64,000 nucleotides of DNA from Cordilura impudica (taxonomy: Eukaryota > Arthropoda > Insecta > Diptera > Scathophagidae). The notes beneath the pieces were generated by a model, which saw nothing but the letters and a program-made list of their open reading frames with translations, ran no database searches and had not been told where the DNA came from. The number at the start of each line of letters is the position of its first letter. Position 1 is the first letter of the stretch. Positions 22,073 through 31,660 of this stretch are shown piece by piece. Location of the stretch: positions 252,452,116 through 252,516,115 of the forward strand of contig OY821519.1 in assembly GCA_963682025.1 (NCBI GenBank), in the 5' to 3' direction. The translations under genes were made by a program, and so were the position numbers.

Positions 22073-23100
22073 GGTTATGGGAAGGAGGAGAGCGGGAGTA
22101 GTGTTTGTGGATATTTAACTTAAATTTTATTAGATTATAACATTCAGGAAAGACATGTGCAGGGAGTTTATTCCACTGATAAACGAAGTATCTCTGTAGT
22201 GCGTTGTGCGATCAACTGGACAGTAGACTACTAGAGAAGCGGGTAGAGCGAACCGAAACTAGAGTACTTGGAATAAGTTCGCTAATCGCAGAAGAACATT
22301 TCCAATGGTAGTATCTATAGAACAGTGCTACACAACCCACATTCCGACGATGTTCCAATGAGTCAATAGAGTTGGATACCCTACTGCCAACGCTCTCCTT
22401 TGCACATGGACCAGTAGCTCGAAAATAGACTTTAAAGCTCCCGCCCATATATGGCAGTTGTATTCCATTTTCGTTCGGATGTAAGTGGTATTGATTTTAA
22501 AGAGATCAGAAGGAGTGAAGTAATTTTTGCACCGTTTTAGAAAACCAAGACACTTCAGTGCTTCTTTCGACACTTGCAAAACATGCTCGTTCCAACGAAC
22601 ATCACATTGAATTCTTATGTCTAGAACATCAAGATTATCCGATTACCACCCATATATACAAATGACATTGTTGAATCCATGGTCCTATGGGTCAACATAC
22701 AACAATGAGTCTTCAGCGCATTAAAATCAACCCTATTCGCCTTACCCCACTCGGAGATTGTTAACAGGTCTTGATTGAGTGTGTCATTCATTGTCCGCCT
22801 TTTGCCCCAAACTTCAAGAGGCTTGGCCTGCAATCAAAGGAAAATGAATGAAAATGCTGCTGTCATCTGCGAAAGAGTACATAGAATTAAAATTTTGACC
22901 AAAAAGATCGTTCAGAAAGATGAGGAAAAGAGAAGGAGAAAGAACGGAACCTTGGAGTACCCCTAAATTACGCTGAAACTCATTAGATGAGACTCCATTG
23001 ATAACAACACGTATTGTTCAGTCTCTGAGAAAACTCGAGAGAAATCAATACCGACTCCAAACGCAATTAGTTTTGATATTAATGCACCGTGCCACACACG
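22073..23100 (-). pseudogene. Non-LTR retrotransposon RT fragment inside repeat A
   Basis: Read on the minus strand from 23100 down: DRVWHGALISKLIAFGVG, GVLQGSVLSPSLFLIFLNDL, YSFADDSSIF (the catalytic x-x-DD box, about 22856-22879), LLTISEWGKANRVDFNALKT, ALKCLGFLKRCKNYFT, YIRTKMEYNCHIWAG, VGCVALFYRYYHWKCS. This is the order of RT palm, thumb and C-terminal tail in R1/Jockey-type elements. Several frame changes show decay. Endonuclease, ORF1 and both ends are missing. A weaker stretch at 21290-21420 shares GAAGTCAATACCGACACCAA with 23036-23060 and may be a second scrap of the same family. Confidence 0.88.
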
Positions 23101-23637
23101 ATCGGATGAACGCTATTGAAACTGGTGAGAATCGGTCCATGTTCAGACCTAGCCCCCATACAAATTACCCATATGAAATCGACATAAATTGCCATAAGAT
23201 CCAAATTGTCATATAGATCTTACTCAAATTGGGTTTGTATGCGTTCATTACATCCACTAATGAGTAGTCCAAAAATGATCCCTTTGACCCCATATAGAGC
23301 TGCTTCCCGATCTTCACTTAAATCTATCAAAAAACAAAAATATTGCACAGATTTTTCTCAAATTTGGTTTGTATATATTTTTTCAAAATAAAAGTGACTT
23401 TACCAAATATTGTCAAGATCGGTCCATTTTTGGACCTAGTCCCTTTATAGATATAGCATCCGATATGAACTTTTTCATATCTGCAGCCAAAAAAATTAAT
23501 AAAAATCCCACTCAAATTTGGTTTACGCTTATTTTCAATGTTCAGTTAGTTGGGCCTAAGAGATAGGGTTTCTAAACGCATGGTATAGGGTATCGTATAG
23601 TCGGTCTAGACCGACTATAATTTTCTTACTTGTTTTA

Positions 23638-25199
23638 CTTTAAATAAAGCAAAGAACATTGGCACATTTCTGACAAAAATTTATCTATATTCTGAAAGAC
23701 AGGTTATATAGTAGTTTCGAGTCGAGTCACTAACCCACATCTGTAATCAGAAGCAGTAGATAGTTTGTTTGTTAAAAAGTTAAATTAATAATATACCTTT
23801 GCTGAAACCAACCTAATGAGAATCCAAGCAAAGAGTTACACGATTTAATTTTTTTCCAATACAAGACACTAAAATATAAAAAAAAAAATGTTTTTGGTGA
23901 AGCTAAAGCCTAATAAACTAATAAAATTTTGGAACCGTGATTATTTTTTGTTAAACACGTTATTTAAGACAAAAATTATTCTACCTTTAAAGTATGTTCT
24001 ACTTAAATATGTTCAACAATTTTTAAATTATAATTTTATTTTTTAGTTTTCATATTTTATTTATTTTTTTTTGTGAATGAGATTTCCGTAATAACAATCA
24101 CTACGTTTTTTACAATTAAGAACAAATTTCCTTTAAGAATCAGTTGTAGAAATATTACAGAATATATTTTGAATATTTTAGTACCATAGCAGTGGTGGAG
24201 ATTTCGATGAGTTTTTGAAGTTTTAGCCCTTTTTACAGAAAACTTTGGTAACCCATCGAAAAGCCCGTTTAAGACAAAAACATCAGAGAAGAAAAAAGTT
24301 AATGAGCCAAAACAAATCATAACAAAACACTTGACTTTTTAGGCAACGGAAAATTTAAAATTTCTACAATATAAATAGTAAAACTCGAAATTAAATATTT
24401 ATACAGCGAAACGTAACAAAATGTTTAAAACTTTTATAAAAACAAATTGAGAAATGTTTAAAATTTTAATCAGTTCGTTACTTTTCGTTTTATAGAATGA
24501 GCCCCTTGGTCTAATTATTTTTTTTATTTTTGTTTTTTAATGTGATTTTAGAAACCTGAGCATGGCAAAAATATATTTCATTTCAAAAAACAGCTCTAGG
24601 AAGCAGTTCTTGATATGAGAAAAAAGGCTTATAGAAACTACAAACAAATATTTAAGATTAATTTTGAGATATAAATTAATGTAAATTTTTTAAGACTGGA
24701 GGAGTAGTTAATTTCAATATCTATTATGTTTTAACAGCACAACATATTTTTGGGCACATTTTGAAAATATATTATTGAAAATAAAATTATTTCAATAATA
24801 TATTTAATTTTTTTTTTTTCTATTTTCATTTAATTATATTTTATTTTATTAATTTTTTTTTTTATTTGTCCAAAAAATTATGAATTTATTTAAACTACAT
24901 ATATTTATACATATTTTTTTCATTATTTTTCATTAAATTATTTTTTGCTTTTTTATAATTTTTTCTTTTTATATTATTAAATTTCTTCTTAATTTTATTG
25001 GCTTACTTCGTATACTTTTTGCTTAATTTTATTTTATTTTTTTCAAAATAATTTAATTTCCACTATTTCCTGCTCACATAAAAATTTATTATAATTTATT
25101 TTTAAATATTTTCTAATTTTTTTTGCTTGCTTTCGTTTCGTTTTAACGTTTTCGTTTTAATTTCTATTTTTTTTTCATGAATATTTTGGCCATCAACAA
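23638..25199. other. Unassigned AT-rich sequence
   Basis: No gene or repeat family recognised; homopolymer-rich from 24780 to 25170. Confidence 0.5.
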
Positions 25200-25930
25200 A
25201 ATTTGCCGCAAATATACCGTATTTATAGTCGTACGTATTTAAAACATGCCACACCGCATTTACAGATACCGCGCGTCAAGTGCACGACAATTCGGCACAA
25301 CGTTTGAAATGAAACTGAAATTTTTGTATGTGGTTATATTTGCATGAACACAAAACGTACAGAGACAGACGACGTACGGAGACATTTGGCCAAGAAATAC
25401 AAGAAACAGTCAACACACACAGAAAATACGAAACAAAAATACATAATACTAACGGATGGCTATAAGTAAAATACACAACAAAAACATGAGCAAAGGAAAA
25501 CAAAAACTCACACAAAAAGCAAAATACAAAACAAGAGACTGACTACTCTACTAAAAAGGAAGAAGAACAAGATGATTAAGTATGTGTATGTCAAAGTACT
25601 CGTTTATGGGAAAATGCGATTCCTTTGCAACCAGTAGCCGTCCATATAATCTTCATTATGGCCAACATCAACAACATCTTCATTATGATCATCCTCATCA
25701 TCATCACCATCACCATGAACGCACAGTGATATTTGAAACACAGCAAATTGCCTTCAGTTTAGTTTTTGGCTCTTTGTCGATAAAGCGACAACTTAAAACG
25801 TACAGAGGCCAAGTTAACAGTCGACACATTTTAGGCAACAGCAACTATAAAAATATTTAGAAATCTTTTGCTAAAAACAACCCTTACTTTTGAAACGTAA
25901 AATACACACAAAGACTGTATAAAGTGCAAT
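25200..25930. other. Low-repeat block with His-rich frame, possible host sequence
   Basis: The base composition becomes balanced and non-repetitive here. A 92-codon plus-strand frame (25582-25860, ATG start) reads YNLHYGQHQQHLHYDHPHHH with a run of seven histidines made of mixed CAT/CAC codons, in a CATCAT-rich patch. There is no conserved domain. It could be part of a host transcript such as a UTR or exon, or a CAT-repeat expansion that happens to be open. Confidence 0.25.
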
Positions 25931-26642
25931 TAACCCTTAAAGTCAACAAAACATTTAAAGTAAAATATAAAAAAAAAAAAAATGTTAATTATGGCTTTAA
26001 AAAGTCATTATTAAGCAGAATTTAAAAAAAAATAATATTTTCTCTCTTAATAAACCTTTAGTTGGTTAATAGAAAAAGGCTCAGCTGTTTTTGAGATATA
26101 AAATTTTTTATTTTGTTTTGCTTTTTATTTTTACTCATTCTTTAACCACAAAACCGTTACTCTCCATTAATTATTAAAACATTTAAAGAGTAAAAGGACT
26201 TTAATTTTTATAGCAACATGTTGCTGGATGTTTGTTTTGTTGCTAAGCCATAATAATACATACATGTATAACTGTGAATAAGCTCACAATCATATGTTGC
26301 ATTTTCTTATGTTGTGTTTTGCAGTGGAGACTTTTATTTTGTTGGTCATTAGAACATGAACATTAAAAGGCACCCACATTAGCTTTTATTATTTTTTTTT
26401 TTTTTGTATTTTTATTTGCACTTGTTTTGTTGTCTTTTAATTTTGTTAGATTTGAAAATAGTTTAGAATTTATTTCAAAATTCGTATATTATTTGATTAT
26501 TAGAATATGACGTAAAGTTTTTGCTGACACAATTTATTGAGGTAAATATGTATGTATATACATAAATGTTTTTTCACTCACTAGAAAGTCTGCTTAAAAT
26601 TAATTTTTTGTTTAAATACAAAGTTCAGTCTTTTTAATAATA
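25931..26642. other. Unassigned AT-rich sequence
   Basis: Nothing recognisable; several poly-A and poly-T runs. Confidence 0.5.
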
Positions 26643-27138
26643 AAACAAGTAAGAGTTTTAAATTCGGCTGGGCCGAATCTTTGATGCCCTCCACCTTTTT
26701 CATTTTCAATTTTCATTTTTTTTATCATTTTCCATTTATCACTTTTCAATTTTCATCTTTCGTTTTTCATTTTTAATTTCTCATTTTCCATTCTCCATTT
26801 TCCAATTTTCATTTTTCATTTTCCATTTTCCACTTTCGATCTTTCATTTTCCATTTTTCATTTTTCAATTTTCAATTTTCATTTTTCATTTTCCATTTTT
26901 AATTTTTCATTTTTCGTTTTCTATTTTTCATTTTCTATTTTCCATTTTTATATTTTAATTTTTCATTTTCCATATTCCACTTTCCATTTTCCATTTTTAA
27001 TTTTTCATTTTTCATTTTTCATTTTCCATTTGCCATTTTTAATTTTAAATTTTTCATTTTCCATTTTTCATTTTTCATTTTTATATTTTCATTTTCCATA
27101 TTCCATTTTTCACTTTCAATTTTCTATTTTTCATTTTT

Positions 27139-27172
<34 letters not shown>

Positions 27173-27388
27173 CCATTTTCCTTTTCATTTTTCATTTTTC
27201 ATTTTTAATTTTCCATTTTCTATTTTCCATTTTTAATTTTTCATTTTTAATTTTCCGTTTTCTATTTTTAATTTTTCATTTTCCATTTTCCATTTTTCAA
27301 TTTTCAATTTTCATTTTTCATTTTTTAATTTTCAATTTTCAATTTTCAATTTTCAATTTTCAATTTTCATTTTTCATTTTCCATTTTC

Positions 27389-27421
<33 letters not shown>

Positions 27422-27975
27422 TCCATTTTTCATTTTCTGTTTTTTATTTTTCATTTTTCATTTTCCATTTTTCATTATTCATTTTTCACTTTTTATTTTT
27501 ATTAATTTTTAATTTTTAATATTTAATTTTAATGATAAAAAAAAATATTGGGTAAAACTTGCTTAGGCCTATGTGACTCGTGCAGTATTAATATACACAC
27601 AACTGTAATGACTTCAACAATAGGAAGAATTACAACACATATCTTAAGAAAAACAACAAACACACTGAAAAATTTTATTTTTTCTAGAGTTTTTTCAAAG
27701 TTTCATTCATAGCTCGTGAACCCTTCGACCGATTTTGACGATTTTAAACAGCAACTCTTTTGGGATGTTAATAAATGATTTTATACAAAAACGAACGGTC
27801 TAGCTTAGATACTGACGGCGTGATCGTAATTTCCACAGACAGACGGTCATCGGTAAATCAACTTCCCTTGTTATAAGGATCAAGAAAATACATTTTTTTG
27901 GGGTCTCAGGAATTTATTTCGATGCGTTACAAACGAAATGACAAACCTATATATACCTATATATAATAAAAAAAA
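26643..27975 (+). mobile_element. Repeat B containing an expanded tandem array
   Basis: Starts AAAACAAGTAAGAGTTTTAA with the hairpin TTCGGCTGGGCCGAA and CCCTCCACC. It ends with TTATAAGGATCAAGAAAATA, GATGCGTTACAAACGAAATG and ATATATACC. These are the two ends of repeat B. Almost two thirds of the element is a TTTTCATTTTCCA-type array. Repeat A begins directly after it. Confidence 0.8.
26690..27535 (+). repeat. TTTTCATTTTCCA-type tandem array
   Basis: About 850 bp of 6-8-bp blocks CATTTTC, CATTTTT, AATTTTC and CATTTTCCATTTT in varying order. The plus strand is almost free of G. Long Phe/His/Ser frames inside it are artefacts. Confidence 0.95.
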
Positions 27976-28456
27976 ACAAGTAAGAAAATTGTAGTAGGTC
28001 CAGAACTGACCATATTTAGTAAGGTCACTTATTTTTTGCAAAAACATGGACACACCAAATTTGAGAGAAATCTGTGCAATATTTTTGTTTGTTAAATGGA
28101 TGGAAGAAACTTATCCAAACGCAATTTGACCGAGATCTATATGATTATTTGAATATTATGGCAATTTAAGTCGATCTCATAGGGGTCAGTTGTATGGTGA
28201 CTAAGTCCGAAGATGAACCGATTTACACCAATATCAATAGTGTATTCAACCTATGGCCGATAGTAGCTTATATACTAAATTTCATCAAAATATATTAATA
28301 TTTGCGACCTGTACTTCGATTACAAGGTGTGTATGGACACACAGACGGACGGACGGACATCGCTAATTAGACTCAAAAAGTGATTCCGGGTCAATCTTTA
28401 TAATAAACGATGGGTCTAGGTCAAATATTTTTGGTAGTTACAAACATCAGCAGAAA
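27976..28456 (-). mobile_element. Repeat A, reverse, internally deleted
   Basis: AAAACAAGTAAGAAAATTGT, a degraded palindrome, TATGGCAATTTAAGTCGATC, a short GGAC tract near 28342-28358, and GGTAGTTACAAACATCAGCA at its end. Confidence 0.85.
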
Positions 28457-28544
28457 GTGATGAAACTACAACAAAACAAAAACAAATTTTTTTTCTTAAA
28501 AAAAGTAGGAATAACTCAGCTTACAAAACTTATATTCCTTTTTT

Positions 28545-28980
28545 GGATGATTTGGAAGCTGGTAGGACAGCCTTTTCTTGGAAGAACCTCTGCCAATCTT
28601 TTGGAGGCGATTGGACAAGTTTTGAAGTATCCTCTTATATAATTTTTTCAAATTGCTGGTGCAATGCTTCTTTCTGCATACTTTTCGATGTCATTGGTTG
28701 CTGGCGAATTTTTCTTTCCAATAAGTCCCGTAGATGCTCTATAGAATTGAGGTTTGGGAACTGCGGAGACATGCGCAAAGGAACGTTATATAGCAACCTG
28801 AACTTTATAATATCAGCAGCGTGCTTGTCGAAACAAGTAATGAACCTCAAGCTCCAATTTCGCCACACTCTGTTTCAAGTTCTCTTTCAAAATATCAAGG
28901 TGATATAGTGTGTCTATGGTCGACTTCATTAACTGTGCTTGGTGCCCTCCATTAGCTGTAATCTACCACCAGAAGGAAGT
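28545..28980 (-). pseudogene. Tc1-like transposase C-terminal remnant
   Basis: Minus-strand pieces read YHLDILKENLKQSVAKLELE, HYLFRQAR, then SPQFPNLNSIEHLRDLLERK and ILQNLSNRLQKI. They match the catalytic half of Tc1 transposases (LDIL--NL--S--KLGL, F-QQD--KH, SPDLNPIEHLWD-L-R, then P-RL--I). The second acidic site region is out of frame. Frame changes and stops show it is dead. Confidence 0.8.
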
Positions 28981-29124
28981 GAAACGCATCATTAGGGGTG
29001 ATGAAGGTGAAGTAAGATCGTAAAGATCATGCCAAAGTCGTTCCAAAATCAAAGTCCTATTAACATTTTTCTTTACCCATCGTTGCGTGATGTATTATCA
29101 ATTCCTTTCATCGGGCCAACTGAA

Positions 29125-29240
29125 ATATTACTTTAGACCAGAATTATGAGCAGACTATTCTCAGTTTTTGCATCACAATAATGCACTGTCTCACACTGCA
29201 TTGGTTCTTCGACATCATTTCGCATAAAATTTGTTTCATA
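29125..29240 (+). pseudogene. Mariner transposase scrap, plus strand
   Basis: SQFLHHNNALSHTALVLRHH followed by FA corresponds to the HHDNAPSHTAL catalytic segment of mariner transposases, with N in place of the catalytic D. Only about 40 codons are convincing. Confidence 0.6.
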
Positions 29241-29700
29241 TCGTGGAAAATTTGTCCTTATTTAATTTCTTGTTCCTAGCGATATTCAGTAGCTTCGACA
29301 GGGTGTTTATAGTAAGAACTACTAAGCACCTTAAAATAACCATTAACCGCAGGCTCTACGTCTGCATTGTTTGCAAACTTTTTATTACCGAGCAAATTTT
29401 TTTAACGTTGGTGGTGGCGAATTAGGTGAGTGATGAAGCAATTCCAACTTTAATTCATGGATTTGGGCCATCGCAATAGTGTATGTGTGAACTGGTACAT
29501 TTTCTTGATGAAACAATACTTTCTTTTTCGCCAAATGCAGCCTATTTTCCCATAATTTCATCACTTAAACGCTGCAATAAGTTAGCATAACGCCCGCCGT
29601 TGAATGTTTTTCCTTTTTTTAGATAATCAACTGTGACAACTGTTAACCTAACTGTACATTGGATACCACAGAAAACACGGCCGACTGAATCATGCAGAAC
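29225..29700 (-). pseudogene. Mariner transposase remnant, minus strand
   Basis: Pieces in three frames read VDYLKKGKTFNGGRYANLLQ, RLSDEIMGK, then TIAMAQIHELKLELLHHSPN, then AVNGYFKVLSSSYYKHPVEA. These match the mariner order DYL-KGKTI-G-YYA-LL, AIAMAKIHELGFELL-HPPYSPD and AYFE---KSFYKHGIE. It lies head to head with the plus-strand scrap next to it. Confidence 0.8.
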
Positions 29701-30889
29701 TTATTCCATATCTATTAATATACTTCAATGGCATTATAAAAGAATTCATAAAACTACTTTGGTTAGTCCCCAGTAGATGCATTCTGCAGAATATTGCTCG
29801 AATTGTGTTCACGACTTCATTCAAATCACATTCCATTTTGAAAACTTAATAATTATCTTACTGTTGGCAAAGTTTCTACGAAAGTTAGTAATTTGCGTTC
29901 CAGGCCGATGTGTCTACTGAGAAAACAAAATTCCATCAACCTATCTCGGGTGAGGCCAGACAACAAAGTGATCGCAAAGAGAACACGACAAAGTCGGAAG
30001 ATTGTATGATAAAATCTTGATATTAACTTTCTCAATTATATCGCGATTTGTCTTCTCAGAGTATTTGGATTGAAGGTAGTTTACCAAAAAAAATCAAAAT
30101 TAAATTACAGCACAGGCAGCCCATGTTTCCACTGCAAAAACAAACATTCATCAAACCCACCAGAGTACATGATCAATTGAAATGAAATCATGGCAGCTAA
30201 CCATTTACGTTTTCTGGTTCCTCGCGGGACTCCATGGCAGTCCTAATGTCGAATCTTACTTCAATAAAACCCACCAAAAAAAAATCAGAGAACAAATTGA
30301 TTTCACAGAGAATACGACCAATTCAAATACAAGATGGGTAAAATTGGTTTCTTCCTCGTAAGATTCAATGTTAAGCGATTACAAAAAGGGCAAATTCCTT
30401 CCTCAGATATGTCCTCAGTGGAAGCACATTGAAAACTATCGATATCTATAATTCTTTAGATGAAACTTCATTGGTATAACGCTGCCTCATAATGAAACCT
30501 TTGAAATTTAAATATCAATTATATAAGTTTCACAATTAAAATATGTTGGATGATAAGGAACAATGTCAATCATGGTTTCGACAATCGCTTTGATTTGAAT
30601 GTTTGAAGATAGAATATTAGCTGAACTACTAACAAAACAAGTATTGAAGAAATGACGGATATTGAGGGACTAAAGGAAACAAAAACTTATGCAAAGCTTT
30701 CACCTAAAAACAATATTAAGACATCTGTATATACCACGAATCTGCATAAAGTTTTTCCGGTTTAACCAAGAGATGGCACCAACGAAAAGTGCGCAGCGGA
30801 ATAATAATGACACAAACATAATTTCGTTCATCTGACATTTAAACTAACGTTTTTATATTAAAGTTCAGTGATCCTGAAAAAGAACATTT
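29701..30889. other. Unassigned sequence between mariner pieces
   Basis: Moderately complex but not recognised. It may include worn transposon sequence; no frame gave a family match I trust. Confidence 0.4.
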
Positions 30890-31660
30890 CAGACAAGACC
30901 AGCAACTGCAAGAGTTGTTGGATGATGACCCAACTCAAACTCAATGGCAATTAGCAGGAACATTACATGTGTCACAAGACAAAATTAGCCGACCTTTGCG
31001 AACAAGATCAATAAAGTTGGTCCCACTCAATTTGAATGAACGTCAAAAAGAAAACGGCAAAGCCACTTGTGAAATGCTGCTGAAAACCACAAAAGGAATT
31101 TATTATACCCTATACCACTTCATGGTCTGGGTATAATGACTTTGTGTTGATGCTTGTAACTACAAAACATATTTTTAGCACCGATATACAGCTGCTTCCC
31201 GATCTTCACTTAAATCTATCAAAAAAAAAATATTGTACAGTTTTTTCTCAAATTTGGCTTGCATATGTTTTGCAAAATATAAGTGACCCAAATGTGGTCA
31301 GGATCGATTCATTTTCCAACTTAGTCGCCATACAAATATAGCATCCGATATGAGCTTTTTCATACCTGCAGCCAAAAAATTAATAACAATATATATATCC
31401 AAATAGTTGGACCTAAGAGATAGGGTCTCTAAACGCATGGTATAGAGTATGGTATAGTCGGTCGAGACCGACTGTAATTTACTTCCTTGTCTTTGTATGG
31501 TATTGTGACGGAGAATGAAAAACAGATTTATTTAGAAAACCTGAAGAAGAAAAATTCGTGACTTTCACATGCTGAAGACAGTCCTTCTGCAACAAGGCCA
31601 AATCTCTTCGGCAAGAAGATCATAATAATCTGAAAAACGTTCTTAATTTAGGATGACCTC
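30890..31660 (+). pseudogene. Mariner transposase N-terminal part, split by repeat A
   Basis: The first part (30890-31100) reads ELLDDDPTQTQWQLAGTLHV-like sequence, in detail LLDDDPTQTQWQLAGTLHVS then QDKISRPL and ATCEMLLKT. This is the mariner helix-turn-helix (LLDEDPCQTQEELAESL-V-Q--IS--L) and CEMLL motif. After the 390-bp repeat A insertion, 31492-31660 continues with GIVTENEKQIYLENLKKKNS and, with a frame change, SATRPNLFGKK, matching RIVTGDEKWI-YDNPKRK--W and ARPNIHGKKVM. The order and spacing show one transposase gene with an insertion between the CEMLL and IVTGDEKW motifs. The catalytic half is absent. Confidence 0.85.
31104..31491 (+). mobile_element. Repeat A inserted in the mariner remnant
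   Basis: Starts ATTATACCCTATACCACTTC, has lost the microsatellite and centre, and ends with the diverged palindrome GTCGGTCGAGACCGACTGTA and TTTACTTCCTTGTC. Flanking mariner sequence joins cleanly at GGAATTT and GTATGGTATTG. Confidence 0.85.

Larger units (their letters stand above)
21828..23637 (+). mobile_element. Repeat A, full copy split by a retrotransposon fragment
   Basis: The left part runs 21828-22072 up to ATATTTTGACGAAAT. The right part resumes at about 23101 with GGATGAACGCTATTGAAACT and runs to the perfect palindrome (23596-23619) and TTTTCTTACTTGTTTT. About 25 bp of repeat A are missing at the junction. The intervening kilobase is a minus-strand RT fragment. Confidence 0.85.

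Noticed and set aside
27030..27236. Repetitive Phe/His/Ser frame
   Set aside because: Product of the TTTTCATTTTCCA array.
28543..28908. 121-codon plus-strand frame
   Set aside because: Antisense of the Tc1-like transposase remnant, whose motifs read only on the minus strand.
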